The notes below the pieces were generated by a model. The model was not told the DNA's origin, did not search any database, and worked only from the letters and a program-made list of their open reading frames with translations. The translations under genes were made by a program, and so were the position numbers. From Akebia trifoliata (taxonomy: Eukaryota > Streptophyta > Magnoliopsida > Ranunculales > Lardizabalaceae), in assembly GCA_017979445.1 (NCBI GenBank), contig CM030710.1, positions 11,456,248 through 11,520,247 on the forward strand: a stretch of DNA of 64,000 nucleotides, written 5' to 3'. Below, piece after piece: positions 23,703 to 34,759 of the stretch (position 1 is the first letter of the stretch; each line of letters opens with the position of its first letter).

Positions 23703-24078
23703 GGTCATGTGTCGGGCCTAGGCTACAGGGCCTTAATTAGGCTGTAGGACCTTATCTGGGCGGCCTATTACTTATTGGATACTATTTATCTGTTCAGTTA
23801 TTTATTTATGTTTTAATTGAATTTGTAATTAGTGGCAGGTGCATGTTCTACCGAGTCTTGCTGAAATTCAGCCTTAAGAATCTGTCAAAGATAATGTTAC
23901 TATTAGTAGTAGTCTAGTAAGTTGTTAGTGACTGGTGGTTATTTTTTAAAGTTGTATTTAATCTATTGTTATGAATGAAGAAAGGGAATTGAATTCTAGC
24001 AGAACTTGTGAAGGATTTTGGTTCCTCAAAGCAATCAATTGTTCTATCTTTTCAAATATTATTGTTAAATACATAACA
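23703..24078 (+). mobile_element. 3' LTR of the Reina-like element
   Basis: Matches the 5' LTR from (T/G)GTCATGTGT to TACATAACA, with scattered substitutions and one copy of the 65-bp segment. Followed by the TSD AGAAC. Confidence 0.9.
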
Positions 24079-24696
24079 AGAACAAAACTGAGAGTGAAAG
24101 AGCTCTCCTTCTTGTTTTCCCTACAAATAGTAGTGATTCATTTGATTTATTTGACTAATGGTGGCTGGATAGATGTCCTTCTGTCAGACACGAATCTAAA
24201 GCTTCGCTTCCCAAATAACTAAAAGCTGTGAAATATAAATCAGATAGAGCTCGAGAGAGGAGGCCCTCTGAAATGCGAAGAAGAGAGCGAGGGATTCTCC
24301 CTCCTTGTGCACGACCCTACCTTTTTATAGAATGTTTTTCTTTCCTTTTAATTTTTGTTTCTTTTTCTTTAATCGATTCGATCAAGAATCAAGATCCACC
24401 CCAACTATGAACATTGGAAGAATTCTTAAAAACTAAGATAGCTTACTTATTAGTTTTCTTTCTTTGATCCATGATTCCATTTTATCTTACTTGATTTTTC
24501 ATTTTTTATTCTCATTTAAAATTTAGAAACTTTAGTTTTTTTAGAAAATTTAATGGTTTGAAATTTATCAATATTTTATTCCTCTGGAAAGTTTTAACCA
24601 AAGAGAAGATCTTGTGGGACCAAGTTCGGGTGTGGTTACTTTGCTCTAACGAGTTTAATTCTTTTTAGGAAAATGCTGGAATAATAAAAAAATGGA

Positions 24697-24821
24697 GACA
24701 CAAAGGTGACAAAAATGATGTGGTGGCGCGCACATAATCGTAGATGCCTTTTGCTCATATCTCACGAAAAAGCATTTAAGGTAATGTGCGCATCACCACA
24801 TCATTTTGTCACCTTTGTGTC
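24697..24821. mobile_element. 125-bp MITE with near-perfect inverted repeats
   Basis: The left arm GACACAAAGGTGACAAAA.ATGATGTGGTG..GCGCACAT is the reverse complement, with a few changes, of the right arm ATGTGCGCATCACCACATCATTTTGTCACCTTTGTGTC. Arms are about 37 bp with a spacer of about 50 bp. Similarity may extend outward (GCTGG on the left, CTAGC on the right). No TSD could be fixed. No coding content. Confidence 0.85.
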
Positions 24822-24959
24822 ACCCTAGCACGGCTTTTTTTATGATTATCTTTTCAATATTATTTTTATTTATTCATAAAAAGGCACTTGTCCCCTAAGG
24901 TGCGACTCGGAACACGATTCAGAAAAAAAAAATCGCAATGAGGACCATCATGTTCAAAT

Positions 24960-25190
24960 ATAAATTAGGAACATGCATGTCCTAAAGAAGATAACAGACA
25001 GTATTCATAAGGTGACAGTTCTTGTGTTCCGCCACCCCGTTCTTTTCAAAAATGTAGAGATAGGTCAACTGGTAAAGCATACCATACTCATGAATGTGAG
25101 AGTAAATCCCACCAAAAATATATTCACCTCCATTATCATACCGAATGATTTTAACAGTGATGATGTATTGAGTCTAAATCATTTTAAGAA
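24960..25190 (-). pseudogene. Ty1/copia integrase fragment
   Basis: Minus-strand reading gives IIRYDNGGEYIFGGIYSHI, then '..EKNGVAEHKNCHLMNT' and a DMHVPK block. These are the D-N-G-G-E-Y and K-N-G-V-A-E-(R)-K-N blocks of copia integrase. It resembles the same part of the copia element at 42534-47058 and ends at the window's AT-rich flank. No LTRs were found. Confidence 0.75.
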
Positions 25191-25299
25191 AATTAACAAA
25201 AATAAGAAGTATTTCATACAGAAATCACATAAAATAGACCCAAGTACAACAAAAATAAGTTAATACTGATGACTAGTAAAAGCAATAACATGGGCTATA

Positions 25300-25620
25300 C
25301 ATCATAAAGTACATGAAAAGGGTAAAAGAAAAATATAATAAAGTTAAAGAAGGTGAAGAATAAATTAAATAAAGTGGGTCCCAAGAAACTATAGCTTGAT
25401 GGAATGAGTATTACTAAAAAAATTAGATTAAAAGGGTAAGAGATGAAAAACAATAAAGTGGACTAAAGGGGTAACAGATAAAATATAGTAAAGTTAGAGG
25501 GGCATCCTCTTTTGGGTTAATAGAGTCAAAGTGAAAATAAAAATAGAGTTGGAGCATATTATTAAAAAAAAAAATTGAGATTAGAGGGGTAAAAGATGAA
25601 AAATAATAAAGTGGCTTTAT
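25300..25620. repeat. Degenerate short repeats
   Basis: A motif like 'aggggtaaaagatgaaaaataataaagt' recurs four times with changes (about 25318, 25434, 25468, 25586). The spacing is irregular. It looks like a decayed minisatellite. No gene is present. Confidence 0.5.
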
Positions 25621-25983
25621 TTGTAAAATTGTAGACGATGACTGTAGTTGATTAGACGTTTGTGTCACACAACTATTATAACTCAGTTGTGTTTAATAAT
25701 ATAAATATTTGGTACTAGCATACTGAAAACAAAGTTTGCTTTAAAAAAAAATTGTTTAATAGGTACCTACTAAATCTGTTTGGTAATATTCAGTAAGTAC
25801 TTGACGAATTTGTTAAAACAAGTTCGATTTGAACCTATCAAACAATATATGTCAAAAATCTTTCATGAATCCAAAATCATTGTTTTGAAGGTTTTAATAG
25901 TAATTTTTCTATCTTCCTTGGTGATTAAATAAAAAATCAAAGAAATTAAAAAAAAAATATATATATATATATATATAACCTAG

Positions 25984-26464
25984 GCAAATTTATCAAAACA
26001 TGCATAACATATAAATTATTTACCAAAATGGTAAACTGTACATCTTATTTTTGAAAACAGTAATTTATCATTTTCGAAACTATTTTATTTATCAAAATAG
26101 TAATTTTTATATTTTTTCTACCAAAAACACCTTTTTTGTTAGAAAAACCCTTCTAACATGTGATCAAAATATATTTTATATAATGCCAGAAGGATCATTT
26201 AGATGAAAATGTATTTTATACAACTTTAGAAATATCCTTCTGATATGAGATCAAAATGTATTTTATATACTGTCAAAACAATCCTTCTGACATGAAATCA
26301 AAAAAGGGCATTTTCGATAGCATAAATCTAAAAATTATTATTTTTACCATTTTAATAAATTAAAATATTTTTAAAAATGATAAATTACCATTTTCAAAAT
26401 AAGATGTATAATGTTCCGTTTTGATAAATAAATTTGAAAAGTTCTCTGTCTTGATAAATTTCTC
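25984..26464. mobile_element. 480-bp AT-rich inverted-repeat element
   Basis: The ends read 'aaatttatcaaaaca' on the left and the reverse complement of 'aaatttatcaagaca' on the right. The inner arms (about 26040-26110 and 26335-26410, 'acatcttattttkgaaaa..gtaatttatcatttt') are inverted copies. The centre has three degenerate copies of a segment of about 60 bp ending 'ccttctgayatg'. This looks like a MITE of unknown superfamily; no TSD was fixed. Confidence 0.6.
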
Positions 26465-27929
26465 TAAAATCTAATCTCGATCGATTCAACTTCTCACAAA
26501 ATTCAAGAGGAGAGAGAGAGAGGTGAGTTTTTTTTTATCATTAGGTTATGATGAATGCAATAGAAAATGAGTAAACTTGTAAGATGTTTTTTTTTTTATT
26601 ATTACAATTTTTACTTAAAATAAGTACAATGGGTCATTTTGGTGTGTGCAAATAGTCATCCAATTAAAAATCAATCTAAAATGGTCAACTTGACCGAACT
26701 ATCAAAAAATTGAGTGAATCAACGTAAAAGGTTTTTAACTCCATGAAGTGACCCATAACGGAACTCACTAGGCAGATTCCATGTAAGTTCTCATCGTAAG
26801 GACGATTATTTCCAAATATTACAAACTTAACTTTAGCTTTTTAATATATTGTAGTTTGGAAATTTCAACAAAGCGATGATCATTTTACTAGAGACTGCTA
26901 TTGCCTCACCAACCTACTTTTACTAATCCAACACTAGTTCCTATGTAAATCCCCAAAGAGTTGCACACAATAGATGTGGCATTAATAAAAGTTGGTGTGG
27001 CAATCTCTTTTATTATTGGTTCATGAAGTTGTGCTGATTGGTAATTTATAGCCATGGAATTCATTTTCTCTCATCATTTGTTTTGACCATGTGTCTATTC
27101 ATAATAACAAAGACAGATTGAAAAAAAAAATGAATATTTTGTATTGGATGTATAGAAAATTAGAAATCACTAATTAAGTTATTAACAGTCCTTTGGCGTG
27201 CTGCAATTTCTAACCATTTAAGCTATCATTTAGGGAAAATTACTTAATAGACGCTGTGGTTGAGGTTTCTTTCTCAATAGTCCCTCACTTTTGGATGTAT
27301 CTGGATGATACATTTAGTAACTTTAAAAAAAAAAAATATTTATCTAAATGGTCCCTCAACCTCTCATCTACTCTCATAAAGTTTTGGAGTGTAACCAAAC
27401 TACCCTTTTCTCTTCTTCTACACAAACTAACGTTTGCAACCATTCAGACGATTTTTAAAGGTAAATTAATGAATGGAGAATGGAGAATGATAAAAAAAAA
27501 ACATTGAATACAATCGAAGTTGAATTCTAATTTTTTTTAAATTTCATTGTAATATTTTATTCAACTGTACCTTTCCCAACAACAATATATGCATTTCAGA
27601 TCTTTCGAGAACATTTATCTAGTGTTCGAAAAAACTCACAACCAAAAAAAATCTGAATCACATTTACATTTTTGAGTTCACCACTCTATTGTCAGAGTTC
27701 CAATTTTTATTTTATTTTTTCGGGCGGGGGAGGGGGGGTGTCCAATAGCATTTTTGAAAAGTTCTTTTGCGGGATTGACTGATCGCATTTTGGTGAACCG
27801 TCTCCTAATACATCACATGATTGTAGAATTCCGAAGGAGGTATGGCCTAAGCTATTAACTATTCCTTCCCATTTACTTTCAGTTGCGATACTTGTATATG
27901 GATTCCTAAAAATCAGTTGACCAAATTAG
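26465..27929. other. AT-rich stretch, no gene found
   Basis: Contains a short (GA)n at about 26512-26522, a G-rich run (27721-27740) and a segment near 27240-27360 of the 'ggtccctcaac' type often seen in plant non-autonomous DNA elements. No open frame with recognisable protein was found. Confidence 0.45.
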
Positions 27930-28265
27930 ATGCTAGGTTCAAGTATGGCAATTTTGAACTATGTACATGAAATAAAATCGTACAGTCGGAGCCTACAACT
28001 CATAAAATCTTTATTAGCCGAGGCATTATCTTCAATAAAGATTCGTTGTAGAATGGAGTATGTATGCATACTCAAAACAATGGAAAATTTTGAAACTGAA
28101 TCTTCAAATAACATTCAAAGTCTTTCAAATATTCCAAAAAAAATATATGAAGTTGATATAATTGAAGGCATGGTTGATGGTGAGCAATATATTATTGGGA
28201 CTCAAGCAATCAGGGATCGCAAATGTCGACCTCGGAGATACAAAATTCTCCTAACTTATCTATAG
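27930..28265 (+). CDS. Unidentified 111-residue open frame
   Basis: The ATG at 27930 opens a 111-residue frame ending at a TAG. I do not recognise a family. The N-terminal 40 residues could form amphipathic helices (LKSLLAEAL-like), the middle is polar, and the C-terminus has VDIIEGMVDGEQYIIGT followed by a basic RDRKCRPRRYK. After the stop, 'EPESISYQEACNLVDAIV' could continue the frame and resembles the start of a copia RT region, so this may be a fragment of a retroelement or of an exon. No splice context was found. Confidence that it is expressed is low. Confidence 0.25.
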   Translation: MLGSSMAILNYVHEIKSYSRSLQLIKSLLAEALSSIKIRCRMEYVCILKTMENFETESSNNIQSLSNIPKKIYEVDIIEGMVDGEQYIIGTQAIRDRKCRPRRYKILLTYL

Positions 28266-28994
28266 GCTTAAGTGAAAAATGTATATGCCACTCAAGAGCC
28301 TGAATCTATCTCATATCAGGAGGCATGTAATCTTGTAGATGCTATTGTATAGGATAGAATTTTGACTAAATCCTAGCCCTACATGTGGCGGGATTTAAGA
28401 GTGGTTGGAAGGGAATGAGGGATTGTATTCCAGCTCAGTTTAACCCAAGGGTACCTGTGGCCTATATCAACTTAGCTTGGCTGAGCTGAACTGGTCACTT
28501 TCCGAAATAGGAGAGCAGATGGTTGGGACAAACTCAGCCAGGCTTCCAGTGGAATTAGGAAAGTATCCCAAGAATCTCGGAAGGGTTGATCATGTTGTTC
28601 ACATTCTTTCCGAATTGATAATTTTCTATCTTGCTAAAGCTCTCTCTTAAAGAACCCGAAGATCCAGAAGAGGATCATCAAGAATCGCACTCCACAGGGA
28701 CAAGGGTGATGTGTAAAGAATATGGTAAAGGAAAGGGAATGTCCTATAAATAAAAGAAACCATATTAGAAGAGACTTTTTAGGTGGTGATTCAACTTTAT
28801 AACCATTACTTTCTGCAACTTATATACTAACTTGAGCGTTGAAAGGTATTTAGCAGGTACCAAATAGGTGCCCCTAATCGGTGAAAGTAGACAGATTCAC
28901 CATTTAAAGCTAGTGTTAAGTTGTTCAAGGTACATCCAAGTAAATACCTCTATAGCTACCATTGAAAAGTTTCCATAGATGAAAAGATAAAAGC
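28266..28994. other. No recognised gene
   Basis: Contains broken, less AT-rich sequence from 28330 to 28700 that looks like decayed coding DNA, but no family could be assigned. It runs up to the TSD TTTTG of the next element. Confidence 0.4.
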
Positions 28995-28999
28995 TTTTG

Positions 29000-29764
29000 T
29001 GATGGGGACATCAAATCTTGGAGACTAGATTTAATTTTTATTTTAAAGCTTTAATTTCATATTTTTTGAGCTTATTTTGATGTTTTATTGGCTCATCGTC
29101 TTAGTATAATATTTAGGGGTAGTTTAATAACTTATGTTTATTTTTTATTTAATTTTATTAGGGTATGAAAATTAGGAGAGAGAAAGTTACGAAAATTAGA
29201 TTTATTTATTTGATATTTTAGTTTGATTAGGATTCTTGATTTATTTTCTTTGTATAGATTGTATTGGGTTTTTTTATTAATGAAAAATGAAGATTTTAAT
29301 GAATAAAAAATGACTTTATTTGATGGAGTGAAATAAGTTATTCACCAATTTTAGTGTGATTCCAAGAAACCCTTAGTGTTATTCCAAGGTTCTATCTTTT
29401 ATCGTTGTTTTTTTTTTTCTTCTAATCTTTATTTTTCTTTTTTCTTTTTTTGTTTATTCTTGATTTTCTTTTAGTTCATTATTCTTGATTCTTGAAACCT
29501 ACAAACCCCATTTTATTTTATCATTAATCCTTCCCCACTTTCTTTCACCCTTACTTCATTAATCTCTTTTCTAAATCTTAATCCTTAACCATTTTCTCTA
29601 CCTACTAAAATTTTTGTAGTTACTAAGAAAAAAATATATTTTACTTTTGGATTTATCCTATCCTAACCCAAATCGTAAACCCTAGCCCAAATCTTTAATC
29701 CAATCCCAAATCGAATTTCCTAAAACCCCCAAATTTTCTTATCTCCTCTCATCATCCTACATCA
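29000..29764 (+). mobile_element. 5' LTR of the 2.4-kb element
   Basis: TGATGGGGACATCA..CCTACATCA, 765 bp, T-rich. Preceded by TSD TTTTG. Confidence 0.88.
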
Positions 29765-29768
29765 GATT

Positions 29769-29780
29769 TGGTATCAGAGC
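29769..29780 (+). promoter_or_regulatory. PBS, initiator tRNA-Met type
   Basis: TGGTATCAGAGC, the exact common plant PBS, four bases after the LTR end. Confidence 0.9.
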
Positions 29781-30618
29781 TAAAACCTAGAATAGATAGA
29801 TATGGTATTGGGAGTCAAAACCAAATTTGTTTTAGCTTCTGGAAAATCATTCAAGGTATTGTGCAGTGATGAATATGAGAAAAACTTGATTTCCACAATT
29901 TTTCTGAGAAGATTTGTAGAATATTGAAAATAAAACTTATTGTGGTTATCGTGATTACAACTATATCATCCAGTTACGTTAAGGAAATTTTATCTATGGT
30001 GTTGAATGCAAGGTGGTTCCTCTAAAAAATTGTCATATTGTGTTTGATCTTACATGTACAAGTTATGTTTGATGTTGAGCGAAATATTTTACATGTTACT
30101 TCAAACAAACAATATATACTCAAGGTATGTCTATGGAAACAACTCCTGTGGTACCATCAGTCCAAGAACAGATTGAAGAAAAGACAAATCAAACATCAAC
30201 TTCAAAAGATAATGTGTCTACAACTCCAGAATCAACGTAAGAACATGATTATGGAGTGGAAAATACATTAAAAGAACCTAAGAAAGATATTTTGGAGACA
30301 TCTACAGTTTTTATTCATGATGCAGTTGTTTCATCACTACCCCAAACCGATTTAATCCTCTCAAACATGCATAATGGAGACCTTACCAAGTTAAAAAGAT
30401 CACTATTTGCAGTTAATGGTTCAACACCACATCAAGACATGAGGACGAATCTTCGCCAAAAGGGATGAACAACAAATTGTCATGATCATTCTCAAGCACT
30501 TTAAAATTCGATAACGAATTTTCTCCAACCAGATGAAAATAATGCGAAATGCAATTAATAATGAGAATTACTACAATTTTAATTCGCCAGAACCGAAATC
30601 TTTCGATTCAAGGAAAAT

Positions 30619-31386
30619 TGATAGGGACAACAAGTGTTAAAAAGTAGATTTTAATTTTTATTTAGATTTCTATTTTAGGACTTAAATTTTCTGTTTTTTG
30701 GACTTATTTTGATGTTTTATTGGCCCATAGTCTTAGTACAATATTTAGGGGCAGTTCAGTAATTTAAGTTTATTTTTTATTTAAGTTTATTAAGGTATGA
30801 AAATTAGGAGAGAGAAAATGACAAAAATTAGATTTATTTATTTGGCATTTTAGTTTGACTAGGATTCTTAATTTATTTTCTTTATATAAATTATATTAGA
30901 CTTTATTTATTAATGAATAACGAAGATTTTGATAAATAAAAAATGAGTTTCTTTGTTGAAGTGAAGTGAGTTCCCCACCATTCTTTGTGTGATTCCATGA
31001 TTATATCTTTTTATCATTTTCTCTTTTTTTCTTCTAATCTTTATATTTTTTTTTTCAATTCTTTTATTTTTTTTTCTTGATTTTCTTTTAATTCATTATT
31101 CTTGATTTTTGATTTTTAAGTCTTAATTCTTGAAATGTACAAACCCCATTTTATTTTACCTTTAATCATTCCTCATTTTCTTTAACCCTTATTTCATTAA
31201 TCTCTTTTCTAAATCTTAATCCTTAACCATTTTCTCTATCCTACTGAAATTGTCTTAATTACTGGAAAAAAAAATTTACTTTTGGATTTATAATCGTAAA
31301 TCCTAGCCCAAATCCTAAACTCAATCCTAAATCAAATTTCCTAAAACCCCCAAAAAAAATTTATCTCCCCTCATCGTCCTACATCA
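30619..31386 (+). mobile_element. 3' LTR of the 2.4-kb element
   Basis: TGATAGGGACAACA..CCTACATCA, 768 bp, clearly similar to the 5' copy over its whole length but with many substitutions, so the insertion is old. Followed by TSD TTTTG. Confidence 0.88.
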
Positions 31387-31499
31387 TTTTGCATGAAAAC
31401 GAAACTTAGGGCTTTTTTGAACTACCTAAGGGCAAAAGGTTTATAGATGGCAAGTGACCTTAAGCTCACGTCCCGCGTTTCAGTGTTCTTTTTCCCAAA

Positions 31500-34400
31500 T
31501 GGGCTCTTTTTTATTCTTCATTCGAAGCATCCGTACAGGGTAGCTATGATATCTTCATCCAAGCTTTCTAATTGTGAATGAAACCTCTCCCTAAAGGCAC
31601 CTCCACTTAAGAAAGACCTTGGCAATAGGGACATTTTTTTTTGGTAAAAACTATAAAATATTTGGAGTCGAGCCTGCACTCCTACCGATCGAGCATTTTT
31701 AGCATAGTGTTAGAAAAAGTCGTTCCCGCTTCAATAGCTGGATGAAAGGTGTTGTTTTCCTCAGGTTCATGAAATTCATCGAAAACCTAAAGTTTATAGA
31801 AGTCGTTTGCCTCTAAGAAATCATTCACCCGAGAACTAGCGAAGTATATTTTAAGAACCTTGGCTAGATAGTGAAAGATTAGTGTTTTTTGTGTACTTGA
31901 TTCGCCATAAAGAAAAAGTTGCTTCGTTTTTAGGGGTCTATGAAAGCAGAGTTAGCAGGCTATCCAATCCAACAAAAGATATTTTCCTCTATATCGTACT
32001 CCTTCTATAGGTTGTGTTCCTTAAGGTATTTGCAAATTCGTTCCTGGACGGTTGACTTTCTTTTGGTTGCGATCTTTAGATCCATTTAGGTTTTATCGAA
32101 GAATGTGCGGTTAAACACCTTTTGAAAAAGTGGGGGCCTTCGATGAGTGTGTACCAGTCTAGACTTTCCACATATTTTTTTGCTAAAATTTCTAGAGTGG
32201 GCTCTAGCTCGTTGAATCTTTTGTGGGCTTTCTTCACCAGCTGTATCGCTAGTGTAGACACCCAAATTTGACCGGGCCCTCGACGCAAAATGCCCAAAAA
32301 AATAATAAAAAACGAATTGAACCCTCAAAACCCATACCTCCAAAAGCCCTCTATTTCTTTCAATTAATGGCCTAAAGCTTCCCACGTGGCCCATGGACCC
32401 CAATTCCTCACCACCCTTCTAAATTCTTCAACTCAATCCAACTTAAGTCCAAACCCATTTTTATTTTACCCATTACCTAAGCCCATTCAACTCAACCCAA
32501 ACCCATTATTATTCAACCCCTCACTTAAGCCCACTCAACATAAGTCCAAACTCATTCTTATTCTACTCATTACCCAAGCCCATTCAACTCAAATCCATTC
32601 ATATTCAACCCACAACCTAAGCCCAATCCAACACTATACCTACCCAACACTCTACCCAAGCCCAATTCTCAACCCAACCCAACATCACAACCAATTACCA
32701 CAATCATCAAAGTGGGACACATGTCACCACCCCAACTCACCTCCCTCATCCCCAATCTATCCCATCACCTTTTCTCTAAACATCATCTACCCACACCCCT
32801 AACCTATACCTCCCTCTAATCTACCCACATCAACCCATCACCTTTTCTCTAAAAAATCTAATCTACCCACACCCCTAACCTATACCTCCCCCTAATCTAC
32901 CCTCATCATTCCCTACAAAACCCACATCTACAATCTAAACTCACACCCCTCCTCTCAAATCAAACACTCATACTTTCGTATCAATTCATCTCAACCCTTC
33001 ATTTCCACCCATTTTAACACATGACATCATCTCCCACACCCTTCCAAAATATTATAAACCACCCTCTTACACCCCCCCCCCCCATTCTTTCAAATCCAAA
33101 CACTACTCCCCAAACACTCAACCCATCCATCACTCTCTTACACCCCATCCTCGCCATTTATTATCCTTCACCTAACACTCAACCCAAATGGGTTGAAAGA
33201 TCCAATCCATTTGGATTGTAAAACAACTCATTTAACCTTCTTACACAAATACCCTCCAAACACTTCTAATTTACCCCTACCTTTCTTTTAAACCCCACAC
33301 CATTCTACCATTCCTCCTCATTTCACCCAATTTTACCCTTAAAAATAAATCTCAAACTCTATAAAAACCCCCCCTCATTCTCAACTCTCACTACCTAATG
33401 AAAATTTGAGAAAAATACTCTCTAAAAAAAAACTCTCTACTCACCTCACTACTCTCAACTCACCTCCATTACCTCCAACTCTCACTACTAACAACTATCA
33501 TCAATTCTCACCAAATCTACCAATCATCATCTCTTATTAACTCCACACCAAGTCTCACTAAAAAAAAAATCCCTACTCTCTCTAATCACCTCTTTGTATT
33601 CTCATATTCTCATACTCTCATATTCTACTAAGGATTCAAGAAGACTCAAAGAAGAAGAATGAAGGAAAGAAAAGAAAATATTGAAGCATCAAAGTGGGTT
33701 TAAAATACGCCCCCCCCCCCCCTCTTTTCTTCTTCTCTACCCTCTCCTCTTCTCTCTTCTATTATCCCCTCTCCTCTTTATTTTGTTTTAGATGGGCTTA
33801 GGATGAATGGCCCCCCAAGGCAAAGGTTTATAAGGATCATTTCCATCAATGGAATGATCCTATAATCGAGTCGAAAGCAAATCCTATTAGGGTACAAACG
33901 CACGACACGTGGCACTTTATTTTTCACATTTTTTTTTTAAATCAAAATGACCGAGTTGAGTTGAGGTTACCACTATTTAATGGGGAGAAAATGGTGTCTA
34001 ATACCTTCCCTTTTCTCCAACCGAGCCGCTTACCCCGAATCTCAAGGTTCGATTAGTTTCTATCCATCATAAGTCACTAAATGCCAAAATGTCATTTTTT
34101 TCGAAAAATATACATCGGGTGACCATTCACACCCACTTACAATATGAATGGTGGTGACTCCTAACAGTAGATGTGGTCATCGTAATCGAAAATCACGTAT
34201 CTACAACTAATATTCGTTCTAAAGTATCGTCCCAAACGAGGGGCTGTTTATCCTCTTTTGTTGCGTAAGCACACATGGAGTCCCACGCTTTGTGGAATTT
34301 TACATCAATTTGCTTCCCCTCAAACTCAAGGAAGGTCTCTCTTATTTTTTTTTCATGGTGTCCCATGCATTTTGCGTTTCAACCAGGATATGAAAGTAAA

Positions 34401-34566
34401 AACCCCCATCTTCGTGCGTTTCACTAGCGATAGTTACTCTTCTGCAATTGAAGCAACTCAAGACCCTTTTTAAAGCATCGCTCTGACTAAGGTCCTTGTT
34501 TTCTACATGACTTAAGGTGATGAACACCCAAGCTCTAAAGGTAGATACCTTTCTTGTCATTCTCAT
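31500..34566 (-). pseudogene. Decayed rolling-circle Rep (HUH endonuclease plus SF3-type helicase), CRESS-DNA-like, split by a solo LTR
   Basis: The minus strand encodes pieces of a replication initiator. In 34566-34342 an ATG frame has a strand like Rep motif I (WVFITL) and a motif-II-like FYFHILVE, where the first metal-binding His is Tyr. After a frameshift at an A tract near 34340, motif III follows at 34251-34267 (YATKED, with catalytic Tyr and Lys of YxxK). The frame is then cut by the solo LTR (32253-34205). Beyond it (32252-32076) an alpha-helical linker follows. The helicase part has a Walker-A-like GESSTQKT (31883-31906; Gln replaces the second Gly) and a Walker-B-like VFDEF (31772-31786). 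Weak coding-like sequence goes on to about 31500. Several stops and frameshifts make it non-functional. Order and spacing fit Rep proteins of CRESS-DNA viruses or related plasmids; which group is unknown. Confidence 0.7.
32253..34205 (+). mobile_element. Solo LTR, Tat/Ogre type, 1.95 kb
   Basis: Begins TGTAGACACCC at 32253 and ends ..GTATCTACA at 34205, with terminal inverted TGTAGA/TCTACA. The interior is C-rich and repetitive ('aacccaacccattc..', poly-C runs at 33071-33082 and about 33708-33721). A 'ggtggtgactcc' block near the 3' end is shared in type with other Tat LTRs. No PBS, ORF or second LTR. Flanks CTAG and ACTAA share only CTA, so the TSD is degraded. Both flanks belong to the Rep-like relic, which dates the LTR after that insertion. 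Confidence 0.7.
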
Positions 34567-34759
34567 TATGTCCTACTTCCCGTTTTAAGAGTAATTCAAA
34601 TGATAAAAATTCCTCTCTATTTTTTTCCTGATTTTTGACTGTACTTTTCCACTTCTGAAAAAGGATGTTAATGTGAATATCACGTATTGACTTCAACAAA
34701 ATATTTCTGCAATTGTTTGTTTAGTCAACATCCATGTTGTGTGTGGTGTTGTGTTGTGT
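34567..34759. other. Short stretch between Rep relic and copia remnant
   Basis: Non-coding, with a TGTTG-rich segment at 34735-34762. No junction signature could be placed. Confidence 0.35.

Larger units (their letters stand above)
18969..24078 (+). mobile_element. Full-length Reina-like chromovirus (Ty3), TSD AGAAC
   Basis: A 5.1-kb element with two LTRs (18969-19409 and 23703-24078), a perfect 5-bp target duplication AGAAC (18964-18968 and 24079-24083), a PBS, and gag, protease, RT, RNase H, integrase and chromodomain in Ty3 order. Small size, LTRs of about 0.4 kb and a C-terminal chromodomain fit the Reina lineage. It cannot be autonomous: it has stops in gag, at the protease active site, in RT and in integrase, an altered YxDD and an internal RT deletion. 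Confidence 0.92.
29000..31386 (+). mobile_element. 2.4-kb two-LTR non-autonomous retrotransposon, TSD TTTTG
   Basis: LTRs at 29000-29764 (765 bp) and 30619-31386 (768 bp) start TGATRGGGACA and end CCTACATCA. A perfect 5-bp TSD TTTTG lies at 28995-28999 and 31387-31391. The PBS is at 29769-29780. The internal region is only about 850 bp and lacks RT, integrase and RNase H. A piece near 30003-30050 (KVVPLKNCHIVF) resembles the protease-proximal 'VPL..HIVLGRPW' block of Ty3 elements, and MRTNLRQKG near 30438-30465 resembles the end of their polyprotein. So it is a deletion derivative that kept both ORF ends. Long LTRs with little coding sequence fit a LARD-like non-autonomous element. Confidence 0.88.

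Noticed and set aside
32386..33221. Long Pro/Thr/Asn-rich plus-strand frames
   Set aside because: They are low-complexity C-rich sequence inside the solo LTR; composition explains the open frames.
31500..34566. Helitron Rep/Hel as the source of the Rep-like relic
   Set aside because: Helitron proteins are far larger with a Pif1-type helicase and a different HUH spacing. The short Walker-A/Walker-B region here fits SF3-type Rep better. Not excluded without a profile search.
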